A stretch of 64,000 bases of DNA from Ctenosaura bakeri (GCA_948474755.1 CAOLHI010000481.1:62001-126000); one strand, 5' to 3'; counted from the stretch's first letter, positions 10,980-24,119 are shown. Notes: generated by a model not told the origin, from the sequence alone. A program made the numbers and translations.

Positions 10980-11213
10980 TCATATAATAAATCACTAAAA
11001 TAATCAGTTATTCAGATTAGTACTATGCAGTCCTTACTATAAATAGCAGTATGGGAGACAGTCCATAACATAGAAATCATTTGTCAAAGGACAAATGATT
11101 TTTCCTTTGACAAATGATGTACGTCTTATAGATCTTCTCCCGTACTGCTATTTATAGTTTGCACCATGTGGTGTTAATCTGAATAATTGATTACTTCAGT
11201 GATTTATTACGTT
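10980..11213. mobile_element. Second type of palindromic element, unrelated to the GGCC group
   Basis: The arms of about 115 bp are inverted: 'aataaatcactaaaataatc', 'ttattcagatta', 'actataaatagcagta' and 'catttgtcaaagg' on the left recur in reverse complement on the right. The centre is near 11097. It is AT-rich and non-coding. Likely a MITE by structure, but its superfamily is unknown. Confidence 0.7.
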
Positions 11214-11489
11214 TGTTCCATTCTTTTACATGTGCATGTATATATATATACTTTATATTCATTGCCTAACTCTTTCTGTTTACCTTTCAGTATTTTAGTG
11301 AATGAAGTGTTATCCTTTCTTTTTGTTCCCCCCTCCCCACACACACATACTTTTTGGGCGGTTGTTGATAACACTAGAGTATGATGGAATATTCTCAACT
11401 GGCCCTTATATATCCCAGCTAGATAAAGTTATCTGCAGATTTGTAGAGAGCTTGGAAAGTCTTTTTTTTCCCTTAAGGAATTGTTGTTT

Positions 11490-12130
11490 ATGGCTGAGAT
11501 CCTATACTGCTGACCTAGGCCATTTCCGCACTAGACTGTTATAGTGCTATTATTCCGCTTGCAACATCCTATGGAATCCTGGGGTTTGCATTTCGGGATG
11601 GGCCAGCTGGCCCCTCCCGAAACTGCAAACCCCAGGATTCCATAGGATGTTGCAAGCGGAATAGATCACACTATAACAGTCTAGTGCGGAAATTGCCTTA
11701 GTTATGAATGTGTAACTAAGTATTATCTCTTGGTTTGACCCACCAAACCTACTTTGATGGCCAGCAGCTGCACTGAGTGATGGAGATCTGCTCTTCTGGT
11801 GATCGGGGTGCGTCGGATATTTCCTGCCCCCTCCTGCAAGTGGTCTACAGTGATACAAGGACTTGCATTGGGGCTTCTGCTTCTGAAACCACAGCCTTGC
11901 TTGCTGGTGGGAGAGATCTAGAAACATCACGCTGCTTAGCCCAGATCATCAGCAGAAGAGGAATCCATCACTTAAAGCAGCTCTCTGGTGTTTAAGGTTG
12001 GGATTTGGGGGACATTTACAAATGTGGCAATAGAGCCACAACTATGAATACCTGAATAACTGAATGAACCATACATGAGTACATGTATAACTGAATATGG
12101 AGCAGTTATACATCCATAACTCTAAGTTAC
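11490..12130. repeat. Family F repeat copy, split by a MITE
   Basis: The 'ggctgagatcctatact' end at about 11493 is separated from the rest ('ttagttatgaatgtgtaact' onwards) by the palindromic MITE at 11519-11697. The body shows the family's central 'ggtgatcggggtgc' block and inverted flanks ('acctactttgatggccagcag' against a GCTCT...TTAAGGTTGG stretch near 11980). It ends at about 12130 with 'taactgcaatgcacagta'. Confidence 0.55.
11519..11697. mobile_element. Palindromic MITE (GGCC-terminus group), copy 2
   Basis: 179 bp, palindromic over its whole length. The ends are GGCCATTTCCGCACTAGAC and its reverse complement, and the centre is GGCCAGCTGGCC. It is flanked by CTA and TTA, consistent with a degraded 3-bp target duplication. 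Confidence 0.9.
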
Positions 12131-13057
12131 AAATCCATAACTGCAATGCACAGTACCAGCTATTCTTTTCTTTTAAAAATGGCTGTTGAATTACTCGTTA
12201 TATTACTTCTTACTTTTTTTATATAAAAAATAGCCATTAAAACAGTTAGAAATGGTCTAAATTTTGTAAAATTTCCCACAAATGTTCCCTAAGATGCTTT
12301 GCTTTTTCCCAATAGCAATGGATAAAAGTAATGACTGTTATTAGTTGCATGAAAAAATGTATAATGGTGTTACCAGCCATTACTTTGCTTTTGAAAGGAA
12401 CATTGTTGTCTCCTCATTGCCATAAAAAAAAGTAATACATGACAGATAATGCCATTACCTATAATGCAGTAGTCCCAAGCTCCGTAGATTTGTAGCATGG
12501 CATAAATGTCTAGCAGTTAAACTGGTCATTGTTAAATGGAATCTTGAGTAATACAGGCTTGTCCTTTCTGCAGATTTTTAAACGTAATGCAAAAAGAGTA
12601 AGACAAAACCATGTAGAATTCAGTGGAAATTTGGAGACAGTATAAAGTAGTTCAACTGCAGTGTGACTATAGGGATATTGTTGGGCATGGATGACAAGTA
12701 GTGAAATCTGGTGCTTGTCTGCTTAGGCCTACATCCCATCGAGTTCACTTACTTTCAGATAACTATAGGATTGTAGACCAGTCCCATGTATTCTACTATA
12801 TAGTCTTCCTTATCTGGGAAATAGTTTTTGTGGACATTTACCGGTGTTAAGAATGCATGAGGGATATCCTGACATTTACTGGTGAATGTTGGCATCTAGT
12901 CCATCAATTATACATCTCCAGTCCTAGTGGTACGTATGGTCCTCATCCTGATTTCAAAAGCCCTCTACAAGCAGTGAGTTGAGGCCTTTTCAAAAAGCTG
13001 TGAGGTAGGTGGACAGAGAGGGAAATAGAGCAGGAGAAAATGGAATATGGTTTCTCT

Positions 13058-13252
13058 GTCCATTTCCGCACTATGCTGTAATATTGCTATTATTCTACTT
13101 TCAACTTCCTGTGGAATTTTGGGGCTTGTCGTTACTGAGGCGAAAGAACTCTCTAGCTGAGAATTCTAAATCCCTCAACTGCAAACCCCAGGATTCCATG
13201 GGAGGTTGAAAGTGGAATAATAGCACTGTAACAATATAGTGTGGAAATGGCC
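13058..13252. mobile_element. Palindromic MITE (GGCC-terminus group), copy 3
   Basis: 195 bp with arms as in copy 1 and the same 'gagaattctaaa' centre. It starts GTCCATTTCCGCAC and ends GTGGAAATGGCC. It is flanked on both sides by TCT, an intact 3-bp target duplication. Confidence 0.88.
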
Positions 13253-14208
13253 TCTGCTTTGGCACTGGTCCCACCCACCTCCATTCCCAAGGCTGGAAAG
13301 AAGATTCCTTGCTTGGTTTACAGACAAAGGAGATTAAATAGACCACAGATCTCGATTTTGAAATAACGAGGTACATATGTCGAAGTTGTGTGTCAGCCAC
13401 AATTAGGGGTGCCAGAATAAAAACTAGAGAGGGCTCCTTTATTTTTAATGGTTGTATAAAACAGGGAGTTTCTGCAGGTATTGTTTGTTACCTGGCTCCA
13501 TGGCAAGCAGCGTTTGCTGAAATTTCCAGCTCAACACAGCCATTAAAGGTACAGGGCATTCTGTAGTTTTCAGCCTGGCAACCTTAGCCATGATCTTGTT
13601 GTGTCACTACACTAACAAAACTCTAGTTTACAGCCACTGTTGTGCTGTTTTACACAGTTGCGTGCACAGATAGCCAGTAGTCCCTTAATGCAAGCAGTTC
13701 CCCATTAACCCAAAGTGCAACAGTCAGGCTTAAACACTGGTCTACCGTGTGGTCACCGCTCAACCACCCTGAAATGCTCTAATTGGGGATTTATTCTGCT
13801 TAAAATACACACATAGTCGATTTGCACAGAAAACGGCATTTTCTGCACAGAAATTCATATTTCTGCATTGAAACTGGAAGACACTGATCCTCTGCAAGTG
13901 TAGCAATAAACAGCTTCCTCAACCAGTGAATCAACAGTGGGAAATTCCTGATCAGAAATGTTAAATGCCTCAGAAGAAATGCAGAATATTTTTCTGTAGA
14001 ACTGAATCACTGCATCTTTTCTGTCTTCGCACTCACAAGCAAGTTGGAAAGGTTCTAAAGATCTTTGGTAGAGCGCATGTTCTGTATTAAATTGGGGTGG
14101 ACTTGGGATCCTTAGCTCCTGTATACAGAAGGATCCCAAGTCCACTCCAGTTTAAATGATCAAGTATTGAATGATCCCATTCTTCTCTGAGCCTCTCCAA
14201 ACTTAATA

Positions 14209-14594
14209 CAGTCATCCCTCCACATTCACTAAGGTTAGGAGCACAGGACCCCCATGAAAGTGAAAAAAACCCACAAATAATTCTAGGTCCTCCCAAACCA
14301 TATTTAACACACAAAAAACTATGATCACCATATTCAACCCACCATGGATTCCTTTGAGGCATCAGGGTTCCTTCACAAGGAAGAAGTGGCTGACTGGTGG
14401 GATTTACTACCACCTTCACTCCTCCCCTACACCATTTTTAATAGGGACTTACAAGCCTCATTCTCAGTTTCTCAGTCTCACGAGGCTCGCAATCCCTATT
14501 AAAAATGGCCTAGGGATGCAGCAGAGGTAAGAGCAAGTAATCCATGAATAATCAAATCCTCAAAAGTGAATCTGCAAATGTGGAGGGCTGATTG
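14209..14594. mobile_element. Tigger-like (Tc1/mariner-pogo) non-autonomous element
   Basis: 386 bp flanked by TA on both sides. The left end is CAGTCATCCCTCCACATTC and the right end is its imperfect inverse (GTGGAGGGCTGATTG). The 'aggacccccatgaaagtg' block after the left end resembles Tigger/MER2-type elements. A near copy is at 29374. No transposase is encoded. Confidence 0.75.
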
Positions 14595-14894
14595 TACATG
14601 TTTGTTTGAACCTTTTGTTATTATAGTGTAGAGCTAATGAAATAAAGAGATATTTGCATGCATTTATAATGTTGTTCATCTGTTTCACATGACACAGGTG
14701 AAATGTTTGTAGCAAAGTTGCAGGAAGGACTTTGAAGTAGTCTAGGGACTGATGTAGACATGATAATTAAAGCAGCTGAACACATCTGCTCTAACAACCT
14801 GGCATTGACAATACCCTATACTCTAGCCCTAAAACCTCCTGACAGTCCCCTCTTCTCACATAAGAAAAATGGGTTTATTAAAAATGGATTCAAA

Positions 14895-14980
14895 AGCCCT
14901 GTACCCACTTCCCTGGGAGTAAGCCCCACTGAATTCAATGGGGACTTACTTATGAGTAGAAACTTGGAAAGGTATGGGTT
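14895..14980. repeat. Short foldback repeat, family S copy
   Basis: 'cctgggagtaagccccactgaa' followed by 'ttcaatggggacttactt', two inverted arms around 'gaattc'. Related copies are near 34843 and 48216. Common in lizard introns, but I cannot name the family. Confidence 0.45.
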
Positions 14981-15414
14981 TAAACAGCTGAACTATTGAA
15001 TTCAAATTAAAAGCTCCAACCTTACTATACTACCCAAAGTATGTGACCCGCTGAAGGGAGGAGGGGTGGAAAACAGAATGAAAGTCAGAAAGAGAGAAGG
15101 AAGGAAAAGCCAAGACAGATGAAATGGCAGTGTGGGCCACTGAATTATTCAGGTACCCAGCAGTGTGTAATCAATGAACACAAGAAAGGAGTACATATGT
15201 GTTAATTGCAGCTCACCCTACAGGGTAAAATACAAAACCGGAAAATAAATAAAAATTAGAGGAAAAGACTGCCACACATATGCACACCCACCCACTGCCA
15301 CCCCGAGAAACTCCTACTACCTCCACACAGGCCAATTTCACTCAAGCCTTCAGTCTTAAAGGGCCTGACATTCTGAAAGGGTTATGGTTACATGAAGACC
15401 TCCCTCTAGGCAAA

Positions 15415-15690
15415 TAAATGTTATTAATTGCCATCATATTGACATCAACTTAGGGCAATTGTGTTATCAACAGTCCTGCTGATGACATGCAAACTCAGGG
15501 CCATGGCCTCTTTGATTCAGTCTATTCACCTGTAATAGGGTCTTCCACTTTTCTTACTGCCTTCCACTTTAACAAGCGTCGTCATCTTTTCATTCATTCT
15601 CATCTCTGTTCATAATACGTCTTATGGTATGTCCAAAGAACAGTAGTCTCAGATTAGTAATTTTGGCTTTTGGGGAGACAAAAATGGGAG
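15415..15690 (-). mobile_element. LINE-derived repeat, RT 3' region, class uncertain
   Basis: On the minus strand a run near 15600-15660 reads like an ITNLRLLFFGH motif (related RT sequences have L-x-Y-FGHI). The preceding part resembles repeats often seen with non-LTR RT remnants. Several stops. Class not assigned. Confidence 0.35.
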
Positions 15691-15699
15691 TTTTGGAAG

Positions 15700-16145
15700 G
15701 GTGATAAAAATTATTTATTTACTTACTTACTTATTTTACGTCTTGCTTTTTTTCCATAAAGCATCCAAACCACCTCACACTTTACATTAAAGCAATACAG
15801 CTAACAACATTCTGAAATACAAAAATTTAAAAAGCATTAAATACAAACCACTTTAAAATATTAGTTTAAATCAATTAAAATCACATTAAAACCTACCCAT
15901 TGCACTGTCTCAATCAGATAAAAACTGAAAGCCTGTTTAAATAGGAATTCTCAACCTATCAATGAATGGAGATGAATGGAGGGGCCAACCAAGCCTTCCC
16001 TTGGCACTGAGTTCCATAGCCTTGGGGCAGCCACTGAGCAGACTATCTACTGGATCCTCACCAGCCGTACCTGAGAAAGTGGTTGACTGAGAGAAAACTC
16101 CTCCCTTGAAGATCTTAAAACTTGGCTAGGTTCATATAGGGGGAT
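15700..16145 (-). mobile_element. L2-like LINE 3' fragment
   Basis: Begins with TTATTTA/TTACTTA units, the inverse of an L2-type tail, and a degenerate A/T-rich stretch. It continues with 'gttccatagccttggggcag', 'ccactgagcagact' and 'gaagatcttaaaact', blocks typical of a lizard L2-like 3' region. Non-coding. Confidence 0.5.
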
Positions 16146-17315
16146 ATGATCTTTCAGATAGCCTGAATAAAACAGAAAACCATGTTGCAGAGATGAAAAA
16201 AAGGAAAGGAAAGAGAACTTATGAAGCAACACAGCAGGAATGGCGCTTGTGGTCCAGGCAGCAAGCCAAGGTCTTAACCAGAAATAAAACAGGCTGATTA
16301 ATTAATGCTCAAGTTGTACTTGCCTCTTGAACAATTGGCAGGCAAAAGCAGTTAACAAGCTTAGGGGAAATCATAATACAGTCAGCAGAACTCTCCAGAG
16401 AGGGGACCTGCTCACTAGACAGGCTGGACAATCAAATTCCTAGCAGCAGGCTGGGGTGACATTCTCTTTTCTTCCATACCATCTCAAAAGAACATCTACA
16501 TTTGATCAAGGAGTGCATCAAAGATCAAAGTCTTAATGCAATCAAGGGCTCGCTCCTTTTGAGGGTGATCCTAGAATTTGCAGGACTTATTTCAAAGCAG
16601 GATATAAATATGAGTTATGGATCAGAGCTTGGAAAATCTGCATCTTTCCACTGTGGGCAAGGAGGAACAGGAAAGACAAGGAGCTATGGAAGGACCATAC
16701 AAGACAATGTCATTAGCATTGTACTACTAGGATCATTGTGTTGACATCTAGATCTATACATCTGAACTTGTTCTGATTTGGATCTGTGTTAGATTTTTTT
16801 TGCATGGAAATTGATTCACATTTCCATCTACATACTTCAAAATGTATGCCTTCTTTGTCCCCAGTTTTGAAATGTATTGAGCATTGCAACCTTGAACATT
16901 TATGGATTTTTGACTGCACATTACATTCATTGTCACAACTAATTCTGGGAATTACCTGTTGGATATGTTCATAGAAATGTGACAATTTAACAGATTTCTC
17001 ATCTGTTCCTGGCTCCTCATTCAGCTTCTCTGATTAGTGAACACTGGAATGGGGTGTCATAATCAACATATGGTCTAAGGCTTCCTGCACAATTCTTCTG
17101 GTCAAGTGAAGTACCCCAGGGAGAACTGTTTTGGATCAGTATGTTAACCTGCTGTAAGCTCTTCAAAGAAATGACCCAGTTTAAGTGACAGAAATGATCT
17201 CTTTCTATGACCTTAAAACATTTCTTTTGAGCTTCCCCAGCCAACATAAATGTAGTACCAATTTTAGCTGGTATCCTGCTTGGGATTTATGTCTTCCTAC
17301 ATGGCCATAGATCCA

Positions 17316-17600
17316 AAGGAATTTTGTAGTATCTTTGAACCTTAATGAGAGAAAGAAGTTCATAGCCTAAGGCCATTTCCACACTAGACTGTTATAGTGC
17401 TGTTATTTCACTTGCAACATCCTATGGAATCCTCGAGTTTGCAGTTTCGGGAGGGGCCAGCTGGCCCCTCCCGAAACTGCAAACCCAAGGATTCCATAGG
17501 ACGTTGCAAGTGGAATAACAGCACTATAAGTGTAGTGCGGAAACGGCCCAAGTTTTCACAGACTTAAAGTCTACTCCACCAGATTCACATAAGATAAAGG
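17316..17600 (-). mobile_element. Penelope-like element remnant, split by a MITE
   Basis: Outside the MITE at 17371-17548, the two flanks join into the same sequence as the minus half at 8041-8129: 'ttttgtagtatctttgaacc', 'gagaaagaagttcatagc', then 'ttttcacagacttaaagtct' and 'ccaccagattcacat'. The hammerhead-like core on the minus strand reads CUGGUGG where the consensus is CUGAUGA. GAAA is kept. Confidence 0.55.
17371..17548. mobile_element. Palindromic MITE (GGCC-terminus group), copy 4
   Basis: 178 bp. The central 24 bp at 17449-17472 are perfectly self-complementary. The arms carry 'ctatggaatcct' and 'cacttgcaacat'. It is flanked by TAA and CAA. It sits inside the Penelope-like remnant. 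Confidence 0.9.
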
Positions 17601-17654
17601 CTATACATAACATTGAACTAAGTAATTGAACAACATTCATATTCATCTTGGGGC

Positions 17655-18570
17655 TACTGTGATGTTTGTACATATGCCCTGCCCTATATCAGGAGATCTC
17701 AGGTTGGCTTACAAATAACAATAAGTACAAGTGAGCTAAAAAATATTAAGCATACAATGAATTATAAATAGATGTTTTAAATGTTTAAAGTTTTTAAATC
17801 TATAAATAACAGTCTTGGGTTGAATTAATAATACCCAAAGGCTTTGACAAAAAGCCAGGTTTTAACGTTGAGCCTCCATGGGGAGAGCATTCCACAGTTG
17901 GGGCACCACAGATGAGAAGGCCCTTTTCTATGTCCCAACACAGCATATTGCCCTCACTGGTGTGATCTCAATCCTCAAGCAGGAACGTATGGGAAGAGGC
18001 ACTCCCTCAGGTACCATGATCCCAAGCCATTTAGGGCTTTAAAAGTCATCCCAAGCACCTTGAATTCAGACCAGAAACTTACTGGCTGCAACTGCAATTC
18101 TTTTAAGAGTGGCATTACATGCTGTCCATAGGACATTCTAGCCAGCAGTCAAGCTGCTGCAGCTTCCAAGTCTTCTTCAAGGGCAGCCCGGCATAGAGCA
18201 TTTTACAGTAGTCTGATTGGGAGGTTACCATTGCATGCACTACTGTGGCTAGGTTATCTCTGTCTAGGAAAGGCTGTAGCTGGCACACAAAGCTTGTGCC
18301 AAGGAGTCCAAGCCACAGAGTCCACTTGGGCCTTTGTGCCAGAGATGGATCTAGGAACATTCCGAAGCAACATACTGTTTGAATTGGCTGTTTACCCAAT
18401 TCCTAGACTGAAGAACCACCAATCCATAGATTCTCTGTCTTATTGGGATTCCACTTCAACTCATTGACCCTCATCCAGCCCATTACAGTATCCAGGCAGT
18501 GGTCCAGCCCCAGCTGACTCCAATGAGAAGAAGAAATCAAGTTGAGTGTCATCAGCATACTACAAGCTGG
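17655..18570 (-). mobile_element. L2-type LINE, RT C-terminal half and 3' region
   Basis: Translated on the minus strand, 18115-18399 contains CQLQPFLDRDNLATVVHAMV and DYCKMLYAGLPLKK, a good match to the L2 RT block (VVHALVTSRLDYCN, LYAGLP). 18403-18570 gives VMGWMRVNELKWNPNKTE, the RT block that follows the catalytic motif. A Q-L to A-D-D-T-Q-L region is broken. Stops and frameshifts show that it is dead. The remainder towards 17655 is the 3' region. Confidence 0.8.
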
Positions 18571-19674
18571 AATTGGATGTGACAACATGTGGTTTTCCAT
18601 TGTACAGTGGTAGCCTATGGAGTAATGGATGCAGCATGACCCAATGCTTAATGGGCATAGAGACACATTGGAGCACTCCCTGATGCACATTCAGACACTG
18701 GCTAAGAAGTGCCATAATACAACAGAAGTCTCTGACGTGTGTGAGAGGTGTCCAATGTGTGTAAAAAGTGCCTGATGCACATTGGAACATTCTTAGCAAT
18801 GCTGCAGATGGGTTTCATTGCATTTCTGCACGATAGCTATGGGTTCATAAAGTTAGGAAACAGACTGTGATGTAGGGTCTTGGCCTTTATTTTTACCCTT
18901 GTAGTTCAAGACATATTGTAGCTAAAGCACAGCCAAGCAAATTAAACATTTTGATTTTCCATGTTAATGGGATCAATAGGATTAACTATGCAAGCTGGAA
19001 ATGGATGAGCGCAGGTATCTCTGCAATTAGTTAAACATTCATTGCAGCTAATGGGAAGTCAAGTGTTTTCACTCCTGGAAGAGTTATTTGAAGTCTTCCC
19101 TATACAATGAAGGCAAACACTATCTTGGATTTATTCACTTGTTTGGCCACGGTAAGGCTTCTGTTGTTTCAGGTCACGAACAAGTTCCTGACCATTGTAA
19201 GCCATTGGCAAACGATGGGATTTGGCTGCGTGTGTTGATTCATTGTTAGATTGCAATCACACAAGCATTGGCCACAAACAGATGAAGTGTAGCAGAGCAG
19301 TGCCTTGGTCAGATGACAGTTATTACCTGGGTCCTCCTCTCTGCACAGCTAAGATCAAATTTTTGATTGAACACAGAAAGATATATAGGGAGCATATTGG
19401 GTTAAATATATGAAAGCCAAAAAACTGTACAGACATCTGTGGCTTAGGATCGAAGTTGTCACATCTGGCAGCAAGCAGAACAATACTTGGAAGCTGATTA
19501 GTAGATATGCGCATGTAGTAAATAAATACACAAACAAGAAGAGACAAGTTAGCTCTGAATACATGCAGAACATGCTTCTGGAGTGGAACTAAGTGCTCTA
19601 AAAGGCATGTGGAGTTTTTTTGTCTTTTGAGATTTTCAAGTGGGACTTTAGTTCCATCTCTGTATGTCTGTAGG

Positions 19675-19890
19675 CCAGGGCTGGGAAACTGTGGCCCTGA
19701 GGTGTTCTGCATAAATAGTTCCCAACCCATCTGCAACAGAAGAACTCTTAATTCCTAGATCATTTGAACTTCCACTATTCCTGTCTCCATCTTATCTGGA
19801 CTGAACTGTAACTAGCATGGTCAATGGTGAGGGGTTATGAGAGATGGTCACTTCAGTCCCAAACCATTTGGAGGACTACAGTTCTCCTAC
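19675..19890 (+). mobile_element. hAT-like (Charlie-type) MITE fragment
   Basis: 'ccagggctgggaaactgtgg' at the left, and 'ccaaaccatttggaggacta' at the right. These are the two ends expected of the same class as 6364-6492. The middle is diverged. Confidence 0.45.
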
Positions 19891-20953
19891 ATAGAACTGT
19901 GCAGTTCTGCAAGGATATCTTGGTGATCAACCTCAACCTCATTTTGGAATTTTCTCCTAAGAGAGGCCCAGCAAAGCTTTTCCGAACAGGCTGCCTCCTG
20001 TTAGTGGCATATGCAGGCATAAGTTTACCCCACATCTGTTTATGTCTGTCTGTTTTGGTGAGTGTTCTCTTCCATCCTTTCCAGGGACCAAAGGCCTCCT
20101 CCCACCCAGATGCAGACACAGAATCATTACCTCACCTGCAGAGACCTCTGGAGTACCTCAGTGGATCTCAGTAGATGATAGAATCTTTTTGCAGCTTGCT
20201 GTGGCAGAAGCAAGCAAAGTGCCCCCTGTGGACCACATGAGTCCCATGGGCTGTTTTTGTGGCCCAAACATCCACAGGAATCATACATTTTGCCACAAAT
20301 TGCCCCCAAACGGCCTATACTTTTGTTTTTGCTTCACACATCAGTCCCTCTGTTTGTAAAAATAGACATATTATCTGCCAAATTAATATTTCTCACCAAG
20401 TTACCAGAAAGCAGTATTTGTCTGAATGGGCTGGAGGTGAAATAGAAGGTGGAGGGGGGATCTCTATCAGTTTACAGGTACTATAGTTTATTCATAGTGG
20501 TGATGAGCAATAACAAGTTTGTGTTAAGGTAACTTTTCAGCTGGGATGACAAGGGTAAGAGAAGGATTCCTAAATCTGTTTGATGACAGTCCTTGCCAGT
20601 CTTTCTGATCCTGTCTGTAAGAGGAAAGAAATTGCTTTGAGAAACCTTTCCCTAGTCTATCATTTATCTCTTCTGAGGGCCAGAAGGCAGCCTTAGAGAA
20701 ATACAGTGAAAACTCACTCCCTTTTGGCTTTACTAGTGATTTCTGACATTGTGGAAGGCAACTTGATAAATAACTGGATCAATAGCCCTAGCTACTGAAA
20801 GAAAGCCCTGGAGGAAAAAACTGCCCATATTTCATATACCTCACACATATACTTTTAGCATGTTTGGCCATTAATGGATTCATTTGCATTTCTAGCCTGA
20901 CCTATTTTCAAGACTTGTGGCAGGTTGCAGTGGCTGGGATCCTGTTAGTGACC

Positions 20954-21269
20954 TCATAGAACCATAGAATCATAGAGTTGGAAAACACCCCGGGGCCATC
21001 CAGTCCAACCCCCTGCTATGCAGGAACACCCATCAAAGCATTCTCAACAGATGGCCATCCAGCCTCTGCTAAAAACCTCCAAAGAAGGAGACTCCACCAC
21101 ACTCCAAGGCAGCAGATTCCACTGCCGGACAGCTCTGACAGTCAGGAAGTTCTTCCTGAGTTTCAAGTGGAATCTCCTTTCCTGCAGCTTGAATCCATTG
21201 CTCCTTGTCCTAGTCCCTGGAGCGGTAGAGAACAAGCCTGCTCCCTCCTCAACATGATATCCCTTCAAA
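20954..21269 (-). mobile_element. CR1-type LINE 3' fragment
   Basis: Starts with 'catagaaccatagaatcatag' and the CR1 3' UTR. The minus strand codes for GLFSTAPGTRTRSNGFKLQE and the downstream blocks of CR1 ORF2. It is truncated at about 21269, after the [12 protein letters not shown] block. Confidence 0.9.
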
Positions 21270-22139
21270 CCTATGGAAAAGTAACTGAGAGTTATGCATG
21301 TCTTTTTTTTTTTTATTGCACAAGAAAGTAGTCAATACCTCCTTGTGCAACATCCAAACACATTTTCCCCCACGGGGATTTTCAAGCTCCAGAGGTCCTG
21401 CCGTAGACAGTTACTGGCTGGAGAAAAAGAAATCACTGCAGATCTAGCAGAGTGGCTTCATTCCTTGAGCTGCAAAAGTGCAGCAGGGATTATGTTGCCT
21501 GGTCAGTAAATAACCTTTTGGAAGCAGGAGCATCCAAAAGCTTTGTGTTCAAAGAGTTACACTCTACATATCCCAAAGCAGCTTTGCAACCTATACAATC
21601 TACACAAATGAGAGGTATTGAAACAAGGCACGAGTTGAAAATTTCTGGTTGTTCAAATGACCATTTTGCAACACATTCTACCCAACATCTGTACCTGCTA
21701 TGCAGCCCCATCAGAGGAAAATATTTGAGTTGCTCTTAAGATGTAGCAGCCATGATAACATCAGGTTTGTCTGGACTCAACTTGAATTGCCTAATCTGCA
21801 TCCTATTTGAAACAGTGGCTGGACGATATTAATTCAAATTCCATGGAGCCTGTTAGATAAATAAGAGAAATCTGAGTATGATAATCTGAAGCAGGGGTGA
21901 GCAACTGTGGCGGGGGGGGCTAGGGGACAATTTCTCCTCGGTGGGATGTCACCCCCCACAAGCCCCAATACTTCCACTTGGAACTAAGATGGCTGAATTC
22001 TCAGGCATTCAAAGCCTGATTTTTAAGAGTCAAGTGGTCAAAGCCACAGAGCCTAAATGGGCAAATCTGTGCATTTTGCTTTCTCTTGCATTCAAACATT
22101 TTCAACGTTTAGATCTTATCATCCTAAATTTGAAGACAT

Positions 22140-22330
22140 TGTCAAATATTGGTCATTTTTTTTAAAAAAAATTACATTATTAATTTTAATACAAATATAC
22201 AAAATTTACATATTTTTTAATTTTAATACAAACAAATTAATTCACAACAAAATGGAACAAAAGAAAAAGGCACAAACTATACATAAACAATATACGTATA
22301 TAACTAAAGCTAAAAATCAACTAGATTGGA
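22140..22330. repeat. AT-rich low-complexity tract
   Basis: Runs of T and A with 'attttaatacaaa' repeated. It may be the 3' end of a LINE in minus orientation, but no diagnostic block is present. Confidence 0.5.
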
Positions 22331-24119
22331 CTAAACTGAGAGTGACATAATAACAAGACACATTGCTTAAAAGACTAAGCGACTAATCTGTTACCATAAA
22401 TGCATCTTAACTTCACTAACTAAAACATAAGAGAAATCTGATCTCCCCATACTAACTGTAATGAAAAGGAAAAACTGATATCCAATATCTTATTCTACCA
22501 TTACAAATCTATGTACATTCAATTTACTAGAATTACTAATAATCACAGTCACAGATTATTACATCAGCAGATTTCTTTATGCTCAAAAAAATTCCATAAA
22601 CAGTTTCCAATTTTCCAATTTTTTTTTCAAATATTAGAACACATTCTAAAGACCTTTCTTTAAAAGCCTTTTCAGGGGTAAAGTAGACTTCATCATCATC
22701 AGAGTCTCTCTTGTGTTTCTCTTAAATAGCATCTGTGGGAAGGGATCTGAGCTTGGACTATGACTGATTAATCATTTTCCTTATATCGCATTGCTATTAA
22801 AATCACATATGCACCCATGCAGTTGCTGTTTGCAGATTGTGGAAGAGGGATTTCAGCAGGAAGGGATTAAGCCTTTCTCCTCCCTAAATGGTTGGAAAAC
22901 AAACACTCACATGTGCATAATGGTAATGACATGCTTCAAATAATTTCTGGATTGTTTCTGGTTCTTCACCCGTCTTGAATACCCTGGAAGCATTGGTCAT
23001 AGTTTTGATTATTGAACAAATGATAAATTGTGATAGCATATGATAATAATTTATGATTATGTACTATGATAATTTATGATAAATTTAATGGTATTTTTGA
23101 TAAATGATCATTTAAAGCTCATATAAATTAAGGCTGGCCTTAGATTTGATAACTCTAAGCCAAATCTCTAATGTGTCAACTCTATCACCATATTTCTATA
23201 TTTTCCTCCATCTTATATTTTGCCTCATCAGTTTTCTCACCTGGAAATTGATTAAGTGGGAAAATTGAAATTGAAATTGAAATTGATTGAGTGGGAAAAT
23301 CTCCTTTTCTCAATCTGAGCCTCCCCCTTCCCCCTCCCTTTTTTTTCATTTCTAGAACCATTCTTCTAATGATGTGCCTGTGGTGAATTCAAAAATTTGC
23401 TCCCATAGAGCAGAGATAAGATTTTTGGACTACAGCTCCCATGAGCCTCAGTCAACATGAAAAATGACTGAAGATTGCAGGAGTTGCAGACCAATACATT
23501 TGGAAGGCACCAGGTTGCTTTCTCCTGCTTTGAGAAAGATGTAGAGACTTATTAAGTGGGGATTCCCACCTCCTTAATTCTTGCAATTTATACTTGGAAA
23601 GCTGAGATTTGTTTAGTCCTAATTCAGTGTGCATAACTACCAACATCATTAAAGTCCATAAAGCTGTCGGGCTTTCTTCTTTATCTCAAATGAGTTCTCA
23701 GAACTCTGGCTATTGTTATTTAGATTTACACCCTTTTTTAGAGGCTCAGGGAAGCTTCCAGTATTTTAAAAGCAGTCCATGCCTTTTTAAAATTCTTCTC
23801 TAGCCCAGGTCCCCTTCCCTTGTTAGAAGGTGGACTCAACAGGGGTTGCACAGAAATTAACAAGTCAGCAGAAGTTTAAACATCAAGTTTGTAAAGTATG
23901 TTTGCACTGTATTTACATATCCTTTAGAACAAAGAAATACCTCCTGCCTGTCCTGATTGTGATGTCCTGATGGTGAACCTAGCAGGGCCATTCCAGTTTT
24001 GGGAGATCAGGATGAACATAGCTACAGCATTTCACAGCAAGAACACACTTACCATGACATAAAATAGGGTGCTGGAGATAATGGCCAGTTGCTAACAAGC
24101 TTGAAAACATGGATTAGCA

